Below are positions 40,415-50,750 of a stretch of DNA of 64,000 nucleotides, piece by piece. The stretch is from Piper betle (Eukaryota > Streptophyta > Magnoliopsida > Piperales > Piperaceae), in contig JAURVB010012703.1 in assembly GCA_033002965.1 (NCBI GenBank), forward strand, positions 1-64,000. The letters are read 5' to 3'. The translations under genes were made by a program, and so were the position numbers. Every line of letters begins with the position of its first letter. Position 1 is the stretch's first letter. A model generated the notes under the pieces. The model saw nothing but the letters and a program-made list of their open reading frames with translations, did not search any database and had not been told where the DNA came from.

Positions 40415-42856
40415 TATGGCCACGAATGGAGAAGGGGCAAGTCCGGGCTTGTTTCTGCCAAACTGAATAAACGAATCTTGTCATCCATGTCAAGCCGCTC
40501 CGTTGCTGCCCATCCATGGCATGATCTTGAAATTGGTAATTTCCTTCGTCTAGTTTCATAGTGTATCGTTTTACACTTGGATGTGGCTGATGTTGATTTG
40601 ATGTTTGACACGTTATTTTTTCTTTCCCTTATCCTGATTTTTGGGTTTCGTTGTGTTTGCCCAATTGCAGGTCCCGGAGCCCCTGGAGTCTTCAACTGTG
40701 TAAGCACGCTTTGCAAACTCTGTCTTTTTGTCTGTATCGTAAAGGATATTTGATGAACTGTGTCTCCTGTTTGTTGAATCTGGAGTTTATGATATGGTTG
40801 ATGTGTGGTGTTTTTTTAATATAAGAGTCTTGTGTTTCTGCTGGATGGATGGCTCTTTTTTTCTAAAATTTTGGTTATCTTGTGAGATCTCTATTTAATG
40901 GTATTCTGTCCAACTATAGATACGGAGTCCTGATTTTGATGAAGGGCGAGAAGAAGTGAATTGACCCTAAATTTGGGGAATTTGAGTTTGGATGGATTTG
41001 ATGTTATTGACGTGTTCATTCTCACTTAAATTAGGCTTTTTAAATGACTTTTTTTAAAAAAGTACAAAGTTATCACTTATTGAAGTTTATAAAAGATGGA
41101 AGCAGTCGGTTGAATGGTATGATTGAATGTCTACTTTCCCATGTTCTCAAGTGGTACTTTTACTTTGAGAAACAAAAGGTTGTTTTTTACAGAATGTGTA
41201 TGTTTGCACCATGTATATGATGAAAAATGAGCATATGAATATTATACATGAGGAAAAATAGTTAAGAAAAGAATCTTTTAAATGTTTTGGCTTATTTGTT
41301 GCAATAAAATAACGTGTAATTAAGATAAACCTGATGCAAATATTATTTATTGGTTGAAGGTGGATGTGGGTGTTCATTTTCTCAACCATGTTTTGCAGGT
41401 TGTTGAAATTGGAAAAGGTAGTAAGGTTAACTAAGAGTTGGACAAAACAAGCTGAGTTATCAAGGTATGGTATTATTAGCAATTTACATAATTATGGTAA
41501 TAATCTCCAATAGAACCAAGATTACAGCTAATCCATCTTCTCTAACTCATTTGACTATTAAATCATCATGTTAAAATACTTGTGAGTTCATTCGTCATGG
41601 CTTATATGTTTTTTTCTTTGTCTAGATCGATTGTGTACTTTACTCTTCAGTTGTGTACCAACACAATTATGGTTTCATACCTCGAACTATATGCGAGGAC
41701 AGTGATCCCATGGATGCCCTTGTATTAATGCAGGTATTGTTTATCATATATAGGTTAAGAATTTTGACTGTTATCTGAACAAGCTAAGAAATGATTTTTA
41801 TTTCATTGTTCTATTATTGATTCAGGAGTCAGTCCTCCCAGGTTGTTTTCTTCGGGCTCGGGCTATTGGCCTTATGCCCATGATTGATCAGGTGAATGAC
41901 CAAATTCTCTGTATGCATTAGTTGGCAAATAATTAGCTGTTTCTTGTAAATTATTTTCCTCATAAGATCAGTATTTCTTTTATTACATGTAGCATAGAAC
42001 GGTTCTCTGGGAGCTTTCAAATTATTTCTTGTAATGAAATGCGGATTTCTTGCTCTTGAATCGGTCTTAGGGAGAAAAAGATGACAAGATCATTGCAGTA
42101 TGTGCTGATGCTCCTGAATATCGTCATTATAAAGACAAAGGAACTTCCTCCCCACCGCCTGGCCGAAATCCGTCTTTTTTGAAGATTGTATCCTTTGATT
42201 TTTTTAGAGGAAAACTTGTATGTGATGCTTATGCACTTCTTCGAACAGTTATCATGATGGAAATAAAAAATGATGCATGACCTTTAGGCGAAGGAAAGAT
42301 GTCAGTAAGTGGCAGAAAGAGCTTCAATAGTTTTCATGCCCCCATTTATTTGGGAATTGGATATATTTTCAGGTGCTTGTGAATGTTTTCTGCTGTGGAT
42401 AATGATGTTGAGGGTGTGGTTTTCAAAAATAATAAATGCTTTCTATTCCAAAGGCCAAGGGTCATAGCTGAAAGAACCAATTTATATTCGTGTTCATAAT
42501 GGTTTTTAATCGGGGAGGAAATGTTGAAATGAATTTGGGCGGAGGCGATAATTAATGGTAAAACAACAATGGTAAATATATGTAACTTCAGAAACTATTA
42601 TAGTTAATGGTAAACGAGAATGAGGGATGAGGATCATGTCCGCAACCTCAACTATTTTGGAATTTTTGAATGAAGAAAAATTTTGTATGAGCAATTGCAA
42701 AATTTGGTTTATTGCTTTGTTTCTCCTTGATGATTTTGATGTAAAGACAAGAAGAACGAGAATAGAGAGGTTGCTGTCAATGACTTCCTTCTTGCCGAAG
42801 ATGCTCTGAAAGCTATCCAGTACTCCATTCAAGAACTATGCACTTCTTACTGTTAA
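40415..42856 (+). pseudogene. Soluble inorganic pyrophosphatase pseudogene (PPase)
   Basis: Seven exon blocks with GT-AG borders (40415-40535, 40671-40699, 41399-41464, 41626-41733, 41826-41891, 42071 to about 42190, 42744-42856) match plant cytosolic family I pyrophosphatase, which hydrolyses PPi to phosphate. Parts seen are [54 protein letters not shown] (with the metal-binding DSDPMD), [17 protein letters not shown] and VNDFLLAEDALKAIQYS. Lesions: the start ATG is one base out of frame with what follows, exon 3 has two stops (TAA, TGA), and exon 6 shifts frame at HYKD and runs into TGA. The last exon is open. Extra copies of this terminal exon occur at 59667-59765 and 60575-60700. Confidence 0.85.
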
Positions 42857-43235
42857 CTGTTACTTTCTCTCTCATATGACAAGCATATGCAACTTGCCCA
42901 ATTTTCTATGTCTATAACTATAAGGTTGTTATCTCTCTTTTATAAAGAACCTAAAACATTGGTGCAGGGATTTGTATGCATCTTACCTCGTGGAAAGCTT
43001 GAGGCAGTAACACTTCAAATCCTTGTCTTGATGGTTGACTACTGTTATGTTGGTCTGATGTTAGCTAATTGTATTAAGGGTTTGAGGGTTCAAAATCTGA
43101 TTCTAATTTTTCATCTAGTATCATCACTTCTGAAACAGGATAAGAAGGTTGATTTGATAAGGGTGAAAACATCTTGCTTGGAAGCATCTCTATCATACAT
43201 AGAGAAACAATGAACACATAATTATCATAGTAGTC

Positions 43236-43595
43236 TTAGTTATGTGAAGGAGAAACGTAGGAAAGCAATTCTTGGTCTTGTTCGAATTTGGCCATGTATT
43301 CAGCTTCCATATTAGCCCACACTTCAACTCCATCTCCCTCTTTCTGATCTAGGAAGAGGCAAAGATTCTTCATAGGTAACAGGGCAGGGCTTACCCATTG
43401 AGGCTTCCCCCACCCAAAATCCACTTTATAATATCCAAATTTGCACCAGCTCGAGAACAAGAAGGCATCCGTTTCCTTCCCTTGGATTTTTTGCAATGCT
43501 CCCATCATAGCCTCCATTGCCTGGTACCCTTGTGGCCCTTGCAGCTCCTTTACTAAAGCTGCATCAACCTTTTTGAAACTGTCTCGGAGTTGTAC
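43236..43595 (-). CDS. BAHD acyltransferase copy 2, exon 2 (separated from exon 1)
   Basis: The 3' exon begins after an acceptor (TTAATAG at 43596-43602) with VQLRDSFKKVDAALVKELQG and carries YYKVDFGWGKPQWVSP, including the DFGWG motif, and the terminus DQELLSYVSPSHN. It is nearly the same as exon 2 of copy 3. Its partner exon 1 is at 57922-58865, so the gene's intron is about 14.3 kb and contains the pararetrovirus array. The exon itself is intact; whether it is ever spliced to exon 1 is unknown. Confidence 0.8.
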   Translation of the reverse strand, partial: VQLRDSFKKVDAALVKELQGPQGYQAMEAMMGALQKIQGKETDAFLFSSWCKFGYYKVDFGWGKPQWVSPALLPMKNLCLFLDQKEGDGVEVWANMEAEYMAKFEQDQELLSYVSPSHN

Positions 43596-43776
43596 CTATT
43601 AAAAGAGAACAGAAAAAAAAGTTGCAACCTATTCATTGAGTATATTACATTTCTTTGATGAGTAGAATGTGTGTTTCTTCTGTTTTCTTCTATTGCTAAA
43701 AAATTGTAAAATTCTGACTATTGCGGGCAAAACATGGAAAAAAAACGCACCTTTAATAAGAAAACCAATCGGTGTG

Positions 43777-43793
43777 TGTATATATATATATAT
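43777..43793. repeat. TA microsatellite in BAHD copy 2 intron
   Basis: A GTGTGTATATATATATATAT tract stands where the intron stops resembling that of copy 3. Inserted sequence follows. Confidence 0.5.
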
Positions 43794-43799
43794 TTAAAA

Positions 43800-44156
43800 T
43801 CTTTCTGTAATGCGTTATCATTGTTTAGCAGCGCATTGCAGCGTATGAAATCTGGGCTACTGGATTGAAATCCAACGGCCCAGATTTCACAGGCCCGAGA
43901 CCCGCCAACTTGCTCGCCCGCTTGCCCGACCACCCTCGCCCCCTTCCCCGCCATGACAACCCCTTCTGCCGCGGCCCCCAACCCCCACCCCCAGTTACCC
44001 CCTCGCCCCCGGCAGCCCCCTTCCAACCCCTGCTACCGCCACAGCGGCCCCCCCCCAGTGTTTGCCCCACCCTCGCTAGCTGCGGTCCCCCTTGCTTGGA
44101 CGGCCCAGATTGTTGTGGCTCATATAACTTATACGAGCCGCTCGTAGCTCATCAAA

Positions 44157-44218
<62 letters not shown>

Positions 44219-45562
44219 GGGATAAGATTTACTCATCCAGAGGCAGAGAAGTTTCTACACCACATATTAATATGAACCATCCGATTACATGGGTTGTCCA
44301 GATTACATGGGCGGTCCAGATTAATTTGTAAGATGATACCTTAGGGTAATATTTAGGCACCCAATTTCATAAGCCACCGCCGCCGCCACCTCTGACTGTA
44401 GGTGCCCTAGTGGCCGTATATGACTCTTGCTGCCCCACCGCCGCCTACTGGTCTCCCACCTCCATCGCGTCCACCCCCTCCCTCCCCAACCCTTCATCAT
44501 CTTGGCCCCAAGTTCCGTCATAGCCACCCTTGAGCCATCGCCATCTTGGTGGATCACCACCGTCATCTGGCGCTGTCCCATCCCCGGCGTGGCAGTCCAT
44601 AAGTAGATGCCGCTCGGCCAAGGCGAGCGCCGAGGCCAAAAGGAAGCTCAAACCAACCACTGCGGTGGATCTTAGACCCTGCTGCACTGCTCCTCTTGTC
44701 GTCATTAGAGAGCTCGCAAGCTTCCCTATCAATAAAACTAAAACAAACAATCATCTTCTTCAACAAATCGATTGTCAAAAACTACAAATTGCCCAAAACC
44801 AAAATGCCCCCTGCTCTTTGAAACCATGAAGAAATGCCAACCTCCGCTTTGCTTGGAGCCGTCGCCTCCTACCTTCCACTGGCAGCGCCGTTGAGTCGGC
44901 TCTCTGCAAAGGCAACCTTTGCCAAGTTCCCCTGCCATGGACGCCACCCCTCCCCGCTCCCCCTCGACCCCACCGTCCAGCCACGGCCACCACCTCCCCC
45001 TTGACTCCTCCTTCCTCTACCCTGCTCCTCCCCTCTCCCACCACAGACGCCACCCCTCCCCACTCCCCCTCGACCCCACCGTCTAGCCGCGGCCGCCACC
45101 TCCCCCTCGACCCCTCCCTCCTCTACCCTGCTCCCCCCTCCCCTGCTGCGGATGCCACCCCTCCCCACTCCCCCTTGACCCCGCAATCCTGCTGCGGCCG
45201 CCACCCCTCTCGGTGGCGCTGCCCACGACGATTCCCTCCCTGCTACGGACGCTCCCACCCTCCCCCACCACAGATGCCCCGCCTCCCTCACCCGCAGATG
45301 CCCCTGTCCCCCACAGCAGATGCCCCCCTCCCCCCACCCCTACCACAGATGACCCCCTCCCCTATCGATTCCTCCCCTCCCCGCGAACGGCCACGCGGCG
45401 CTCACCTCCTCCCCGCCCAGCTAGTTGTGGTTGGAACCTTGCCGCTGGTGAGAAAAAGGGGGTGGAAGTTTTTTGTTCATCAAATCTGGGCCATCTAATT
45501 ATAAGGACAACCCAGATTAGAGTTTGGGGCAGGAAAAATTTCCTACCCCCGATGCATGTAAA
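43800..45562. mobile_element. GC-rich repetitive insertions in BAHD copy 2 intron
   Basis: The left end (AATGCGTTATC, GCAGCGCATTGCAGCG, then GGATTGAAATCCAACGGCCC) resembles, inverted, the sequence at 60340-60430, so a dispersed element is present. A (TC)n(TA)n tract splits the region at 44158-44217. The interior is low-complexity, C-rich and proline-coding on one strand, with no transposase. AATCTGGGCC-type motifs recur near 43850 and 45485. I could not define target-site duplications. Confidence 0.45.
44158..44217. repeat. (CT)n(AT)n microsatellite
   Basis: About 36 bases of CT repeat followed directly by about 22 bases of AT repeat. Confidence 0.9.
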
Positions 45563-45564
45563 TG

Positions 45565-45569
<5 letters not shown>

Positions 45570-45653
<84 letters not shown>
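45570..45653. repeat. (CT)n(AT)n microsatellite at viral junction
   Basis: A second CT tract runs into about 54 bases of AT repeat, and coding-like viral sequence starts immediately after it. Endogenous rice tungro-like sequences are known to sit next to AT-dinucleotide repeats, and this junction looks the same. Confidence 0.9.
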
Positions 45654-45657
<4 letters not shown>

Positions 45658-45929
45658 CAAAGAAACATTTTGGGACACGTCATAGCCTACAAGAACATAG
45701 AAAATGCGTCAGTTACTGAGATCTCTGAAGTAACTGAAAAACAACAAATTCTGATGAACCCCGAAGCCTCTGCAGCTTCATCATCCATTCCCAGGGTAAA
45801 TTTACCACCTGAGTCATTCAATTTTAATGAAGGATATCCCCCAAGGATACCTATTCCTTTATACACGAATGACAACAGACTGGTAAAAACTAGGGGAAAA
45901 AGACAACCAAATGAACCCTATTACTTCCC
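45654..45929 (+). pseudogene. Viral fragment A, unassigned coding piece
   Basis: An open frame continues out of the AT repeat for about 90 codons (QRNILGHVIAYKN ... RQPNEPYYFPR) and stops at the junction with piece B. It has no counterpart in pieces B-D, so it may come from the otherwise missing movement/capsid region. No diagnostic motif; virus origin is inferred from position. Confidence 0.5.
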
Positions 45930-46168
45930 CCGATAGAATTAGCTATTGTTGTGTTTATATTGTGGTATCTCTTGTTATAATATTCAAGAGATCTTGCTAA
46001 ATTTAATAACAAGTCCACAATTGTGTTTTGTTGTGCTTCAGATCCATGTAAGGAGTGTGTATGCTTAGGATCATAAGCCCAACAATTTAGTGTAAAGTCC
46101 TCGTATTTGATGGACTTTTGTTTTGGAGAGAGTTCTAAATTTAGGTATTCTAAATTATAAGAACTCAT
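45930..46168 (-). pseudogene. Viral ORF 1, N-terminal fragment (piece B)
   Basis: The first 80 residues of ORF 1 (MSSYNLEYLNLELSPKQ ... TTIANSIG) are the same as the full copy at 50222-50749. The frame then runs into piece A at the junction. The piece continues through the leader and primer site to 46530. Confidence 0.85.
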
Positions 46169-46461
46169 TTCTTTTTGTTATAATATTGGCGTTGCCTATT
46201 TTTGTAGGCGATCCAATTGTATAGAGAAATTTTCAGGTTTTTACCTGTGATTTCTCTGAAAATTGTTTGTTTGGTTAAATTAAAATTTTCCTGTGGCTTA
46301 CTCATTTTTCCTATGTCTATTAGGATATTCACTCAGGCGTAGCCTGTAAAATATCCATTTTATATCATTTGATATTTTAATTGTTTTTAATTTTCCTATT
46401 TCTCTATCTTTACATTGTAAAAATAGAGGCTTTGTGTGATCCATGGCCTAGATCTAACTAA

Positions 46462-46473
46462 GCTCTGATACCA
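46462..46473 (-). other. Viral tRNA-Met primer-binding site (piece B)
   Basis: The minus strand reads TGGTATCAGAGC, complementary to the 3' end of plant initiator tRNA-Met, the usual primer for pararetroviral minus-strand synthesis. It lies about 300 bases before ORF 1, as in piece C. Confidence 0.9.
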
Positions 46474-46532
46474 ATTTCTGTGTTGACAATTAATTTTGGA
46501 TGTTTTGAACTATCTGTACACGACTTAGGCGA

Positions 46533-46934
46533 TGTGATCAAGGATGGGGTGCTATACTCCTAAGAAAAACACATAAGTATACGCCCAAAGCCGAAGAATC
46601 TATCTGTAGATACGGCAGTGGAAAATACAAAGAACAGACTGGTTACATGACTAGTCTTGACTTTGAAATCTTGGCGGTAATGTACGCCTTAGAAACATTT
46701 GAACTCTTCCTAACAGGAAAGAAAGAGTTTACCATTAGAACAGACTGTGAGGCAATAGTTAAATACTCACAGCAGATAAAAGGAAAAACAAAAGGATTAA
46801 ACGCCAAACGTTGGCTTAAATTCCAAAATTACCTCCTTACTAGAGGAACCAATATACAATGGGAACACATTAAAGGTAGTGACAATAAAACAGCGGATAT
46901 TTTATCCAGGCTTTTATGCCAACATGAAGTTTGA
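46533..46934 (+). pseudogene. Viral RNase H fragment (piece C start)
   Basis: The frame opens inside the polymerase (CDQGWGAILLRKTHKY) and covers most of RNase H: LDFEILAVMYALETF, FTIRTDCEAIVKY with its catalytic Asp, and GSDNKTADILSRL. It ends at a natural stop and matches the end of the polymerase in piece D. The protease and RT are absent from this piece. Confidence 0.88.
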
Positions 46935-47090
46935 AAACTTCCACAAAATTCAGGGTTCACGATTCCTTAAAATCGTACAAAAGTTTGAAAGCTTTAAAAT
47001 TCAGGGTTCACGATTCCTTAAAATCGTACAATACTGAAGTTTGAAATCTTCTAAAAATTCAGGGTTATTGATTCCTTAAAAATCAAACTA
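46925..47090 (+). repeat. Three tandem hairpin repeats between polymerase and viroplasmin
   Basis: Three units of about 52-58 bases, each containing AGTTTGAAA, TTCAGGGTT and a short inverted repeat (ACGATT CCTTA AAATCGT in units 1 and 2; degenerate in unit 3). They fill the gap between the RNase H stop and the viroplasmin start. A mirrored set is at 53965-54130. Confidence 0.85.
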
Positions 47091-47118
47091 ATTTTTTGGC
47101 TCTTCATTTCAGACAAAA

Positions 47119-48540
47119 ATGCCCCCCAAGGCAACTTGGGATTACAAAAACAAGGGCGACAACATGGAGCTTAGTCTCCGACCACACATGACAAAAGGGA
47201 AAGGTGTTTCTCGGAACATTCTTTCTTTTGGACAAACACAATTGGTATCTTACGAGAATACCCACAGACAATACATAAGCAAGGACTGTTTGCGCCTTGA
47301 CGACTCACAGAGATGTATAATAGACAACATTTGGAACATTAGTAGTACAAATACCACAGAAAAGATTATGGTTATTAGCGCCTTAATCTTTTACTTTGGT
47401 AAGATACAAGAAAAACCAAAAGGGAAGAACTTTTGCTGCTATGCCCTTTTCACCGGACCCAAATATGGGCTCTACAAGACATACCCAGAGCTTCAGCAAG
47501 CTATTGGATCCACTAAAGCCTCCTTTAGGGGATATTACAACATTGAACAGGCCGCTGAGGATGTGGCTGCCACTTGTGGGCCGTCTTATTTTAGAAGCCC
47601 ATTACTGGTCAGCAGCCCTGTTACTGAAGAGACATCCTATGCACAAGTTATCACAACTCCTCTCAATAGTCAAGACAAGCTTCGCTCACAAGTAGAATGT
47701 ATTACTGAATTTCTAAAAAGAGCGCAACAAGGGAAATATTCACCACAGCTTGACTCATGCTTACGAGTCAAATATGATACAGAATACGACATTAGGAGAC
47801 CATGCAAGGCCCCTTTCACAACATGCAACCAAGCTTATGCCTGTAGATGCCAGATTATCTACAGCATAAGAAAGGCCTACATCTCAGCAGAAGAATTCCC
47901 CATACAGCACTACAGAGACGTACAAGTCACAATAGAGGCAATTCTACAGACAGGCTTATTAGCCGAAATACATTTTCAGAATGATGAAGGGATCAAAAAG
48001 CTCCCTCATTACATCCAAGACATTTGTGAAACAGCTCTGTTCAGAAAGGGAAGAAGACTTAGTCTGAAGATTGAGTCATCTCCTCCCTTATTCAAAAACA
48101 ACATTATAGTCGAAGAGTCCAACTGCTTCATGGCTCTTGGATTATGCCACAACGACGAGCTTCCTGAACTGGACCAAGTTGATCTAGAACCAGATTGGGA
48201 AGTTCTGCCCACAAACACCTGGGCTCCATTGCACAAGCAGCTCGAGTTAGCCAGAGCCCATACACAAAGCTACAACTACTGTTGGACATCTAAGGTGCTC
48301 GAGAACTTCACCTTAATGTTAACAGGCCCAACATACAGATTCTTTTGGGCTAAGAACTTCGGCCCATACATACAGCCATTTACCGAGTCAAAGAATCTCA
48401 AACTCATTGAGATGTTTGCCTCTCTCCCAACTCACGATGAAGCATCGCGTGACAACACACCAACTCTATCAGACAAAGACAGCAAAGATGACAAGGACAG
48501 CACTCAAGCTCCGACAATTAATTTGGCACAGACAGACTGA
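47119..48540 (+). CDS. Viroplasmin / translational transactivator (TAV), intact copy
   Basis: A 473-residue open frame sits downstream of RNase H, the place of the inclusion-body/transactivator gene in caulimoviruses and relatives. Residues about 103-150 (NFCCYALFTGPKYGLYKTYP ... YNIEQAAEDVA) match the viroplasmin fold related to the RNase H1 N-terminal domain (aromatic, then G.Y, then F..Y..A spacing). The C-terminus is acidic and Ser/Asp-rich (DKDSKDDKDST). In related viruses the protein builds the viroplasm and allows reinitiation on polycistronic RNA. No stop or frameshift within it. Badnaviruses have no such gene. Piece D holds a second, frameshifted copy. Confidence 0.85.
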   Translation: MPPKATWDYKNKGDNMELSLRPHMTKGKGVSRNILSFGQTQLVSYENTHRQYISKDCLRLDDSQRCIIDNIWNISSTNTTEKIMVISALIFYFGKIQEKPKGKNFCCYALFTGPKYGLYKTYPELQQAIGSTKASFRGYYNIEQAAEDVAATCGPSYFRSPLLVSSPVTEETSYAQVITTPLNSQDKLRSQVECITEFLKRAQQGKYSPQLDSCLRVKYDTEYDIRRPCKAPFTTCNQAYACRCQIIYSIRKAYISAEEFPIQHYRDVQVTIEAILQTGLLAEIHFQNDEGIKKLPHYIQDICETALFRKGRRLSLKIESSPPLFKNNIIVEESNCFMALGLCHNDELPELDQVDLEPDWEVLPTNTWAPLHKQLELARAHTQSYNYCWTSKVLENFTLMLTGPTYRFFWAKNFGPYIQPFTESKNLKLIEMFASLPTHDEASRDNTPTLSDKDSKDDKDSTQAPTINLAQTD

Positions 48541-48697
48541 AGAAGACGTGGTAGGCCCATCTCTCCACCGACTCTCCATAATGTAAGGTCACTATTTGAC
48601 CCACTTGTATATAGTTTGTGTCGTTTTGTACGAGTCATAGAGTTAGTGGGATAAGCATCCGAGGGTGATGTCTTAGTTGAGTGGTTTTTAAGCGACC

Positions 48698-48703
48698 CAC
48701 GTG
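48698..48703 (+). promoter_or_regulatory. G-box in viral promoter (piece C)
   Basis: CACGTG, within CCCACGTGGTCC, lies about 200 bases upstream of the viral TATA box. It is a binding site for plant bZIP/bHLH factors and is conserved in piece D. Confidence 0.6.
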
Positions 48704-48900
48704 GTCCACCTCTCTAACTGGTCACCTCTGGTGTTTTCTCCCTCCTTATGTGTCGCGTCTGTATGGTTTGCTTAGTTTTGAAGTTATCTTTTACGTGTCG
48801 AGTCTGTATGGTTCGCTTAACTTGTAAGCGATCCTTTTCTTTCTTTATGTAATAATTTTGGGTAAGCGGGCAATGTTAAGACCCGGCTCCGCCCTTCGCG

Positions 48901-48910
48901 TCTATATAAG
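48901..48910 (+). promoter_or_regulatory. 35S-like viral promoter TATA box (piece C)
   Basis: TCTATATAAGG follows a GC-rich stretch (GGCTCCGCCCTTCGCG), about 1 kb before the primer site and 1.3 kb before ORF 1. This is the position of the pregenomic RNA promoter in the family. Confidence 0.75.
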
Positions 48911-48929
48911 GGTTGTCCCCCTTCATTTG

Positions 48930-50221
48930 TAAATACGAAGAATTTTAATAGAAGTTGCATTGCTCTGCTATCATGTGTGAGTAGAGAACCCCTCTCTCTT
49001 TCCGATCTCCGGAGGCAAGTCCTCTGGTCCCTTCTCAGATGAATCCCTTCTTCTCCAAATGATAGAAGTCGAGGGAATTATCTAGTTCTCATAAGTTCAA
49101 GAGCAGGTACCCCTGAGAGCCGAAGATATCCAGACCAGATCAAGTGCTTCATCACCTTCCTCTTCAACAACAGGCCTGGGAGTCCCGATCGTAAGTCCCG
49201 CTGAAGGCAGGTGGCCGTACAGGGCAGTCATTGGACAGAAGATCCCGTTGGATGAGTTGAAGAACCAGTAAGGTGAATCTACAAGAAGATCTACATACTC
49301 AAGCAGGTTCTCAGGTACCTCTCTTTTACTTATCTTTTCTAGATAATTTCCTCGCCTCCTATTCTTTGGACCTGAAAGAATTTTATCTGTTGGGGACTAT
49401 GACTTCGCCAATGGAAAGAGGAAAGAGAATTTTTTTTACTTCACGCATCTCGGCTTTGACGAACTTCTCTTCTTCAACCCTCCAGTTTGTTTTCACTTTT
49501 TAGTGTAAAAACACAGCATAACACGGCCTTACTACATTAAACACAAAAACAATTATTAACATTTAGTTGACTACAATCCATTCAGGTTGGATGCGACTCG
49601 GGCAAAGCCCACAATTGTAACTTAGTCCTTCGTTGGAATGGATTTAGAACAACTAAATTATTTATACAAATAAAAACTCTAATAGCTGTTTTATACACAA
49701 TCGGGGACGATTGGTGGCGTCTTGACCTGACGACCACTCCTGATTGGAGGGATAATACAGTTAACACAACAGAGAATTTTATCCTTACAGGGATCTTATT
49801 CTCGACAAACATTAATTCTGGCACTGTTCACTGAACAGACTCTGGCAGACTTGGTTTCCGCCTAAGTCGTGTACAGATAGTTCAAAACATCCAAAATTAA
49901 TTGTCAACACAGAAATTGGTATCAGAGCTTAGTTAGATCTAGGCCATGGATCACACAAAGCCTCTATTTTTACAATGTAAAGATAGAGAAATAGGAAAAT
50001 TAAAAACAATTAAAATATCAAATGATATAAAATGGATATTTTACAGGCTACGCCTGAGTGAATATCCTAATAGACATAGGAAAAATGAGTAAGCCACAGG
50101 AAAATTTTAATTTAACCAAACAAACAATTTTCAGAGAAATCACAGGTAAAAACCTGAAAATTTCTCTATACAATTGGATCGCCTACAAAAATAGGCAACG
50201 CCAATATTATAACAAAAAGAA
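48930..50221 (+). other. Viral long leader / pregenomic RNA 5' region (piece C)
   Basis: About 1.3 kb without a conserved gene between promoter and ORF 1. It has several short frames and a purine-rich run (GGAAAGAGGAAAGAGAA near 49412), typical of the structured leader of pararetroviral RNA. Frames at 49273-49503 and on the opposite strand at 49582-49824 show no domain. Confidence 0.6.
49917..49928 (+). other. Viral tRNA-Met primer-binding site (piece C)
   Basis: TGGTATCAGAGC, the plant pararetrovirus primer site. Homology with piece D ends within this site (at 49921). Confidence 0.92.
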
Positions 50222-50749
50222 ATGAGTTCTTATAATTTAGAATACCTAAATTTAGAACTCTCTCCAAAACAAAAGTCCATCAAATACGAGGACTTTACAC
50301 TAAATTGTTGGGCTTATGATCCTAAGCATACACACTCCTTACATGGATCTGAAGCACAACAAAACACAATTGTGGACTTGTTATTAAATTTAGCAAGATC
50401 TCTTGAATATTATAACAAGAGATACCACAATATAAACACAACAATAGCTAATTCTATCGGAGAAAAGAATAAGCTGATAAAACAATTAACAGAAAATGTC
50501 GAGTACCTAAAGGTTACTCAAAACAAATTAGACAAGTTATTTCGGGGACTAAATCTCACTGATCTGCCCCTGAAACTGGACATTATTAGACTCAGCAATC
50601 TTATTGAGTCTAATAAACCAAGAGAAACAGAGACTCAGTCTCGAATTCTCCTGGAACAACTCAAAACTCAAGTCGAGTTAAACAAAAGACATTTTGATTC
50701 TGAAATAATTCAAATCCAAGAATTAATTCTTGAATCAAAGAACTGGTAA
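50222..50749 (+). CDS. Viral ORF 1, coiled-coil protein
   Basis: 175 residues starting MSSYNLEYLNLELSPKQ. After about residue 85 there are heptad-like runs (KNKLIKQLTENVEYLKVTQN ... LLEQLKTQVELNKRH) that predict a coiled coil. Position (first after the leader) and the LEYLNL start recall the first small protein of badnavirus and tungrovirus genomes, whose role is not clear. The call rests on position and general form, not on a motif. A stop and the next start follow within two bases. Confidence 0.65.
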   Translation: MSSYNLEYLNLELSPKQKSIKYEDFTLNCWAYDPKHTHSLHGSEAQQNTIVDLLLNLARSLEYYNKRYHNINTTIANSIGEKNKLIKQLTENVEYLKVTQNKLDKLFRGLNLTDLPLKLDIIRLSNLIESNKPRETETQSRILLEQLKTQVELNKRHFDSEIIQIQELILESKNW

Positions 50750-50750
50750 A

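Noticed and set aside
43865..45719. Long open frames rich in Pro/Arg or Leu-Ser and Tyr-Ile repeats
   Set aside because: They are translations of C-rich low-complexity DNA and of CT and AT microsatellites, on both strands, with no domain.
46925..47090. Regularly spaced repeats considered as a CRISPR-like array
   Set aside because: Only three diverged units in a eukaryotic viral intergenic region, with no unique spacers.
49582..49824. 80-codon frame opposite the viral leader, and its mirror at 51276-51518
   Set aside because: Present twice only because the leader is duplicated in inverted form; antisense to the viral transcript and without a domain.
49917..49928. TGGTATCAGAGC considered as part of a tRNA gene
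   Set aside because: Only the primer complement is present; no cloverleaf or A/B boxes around it.
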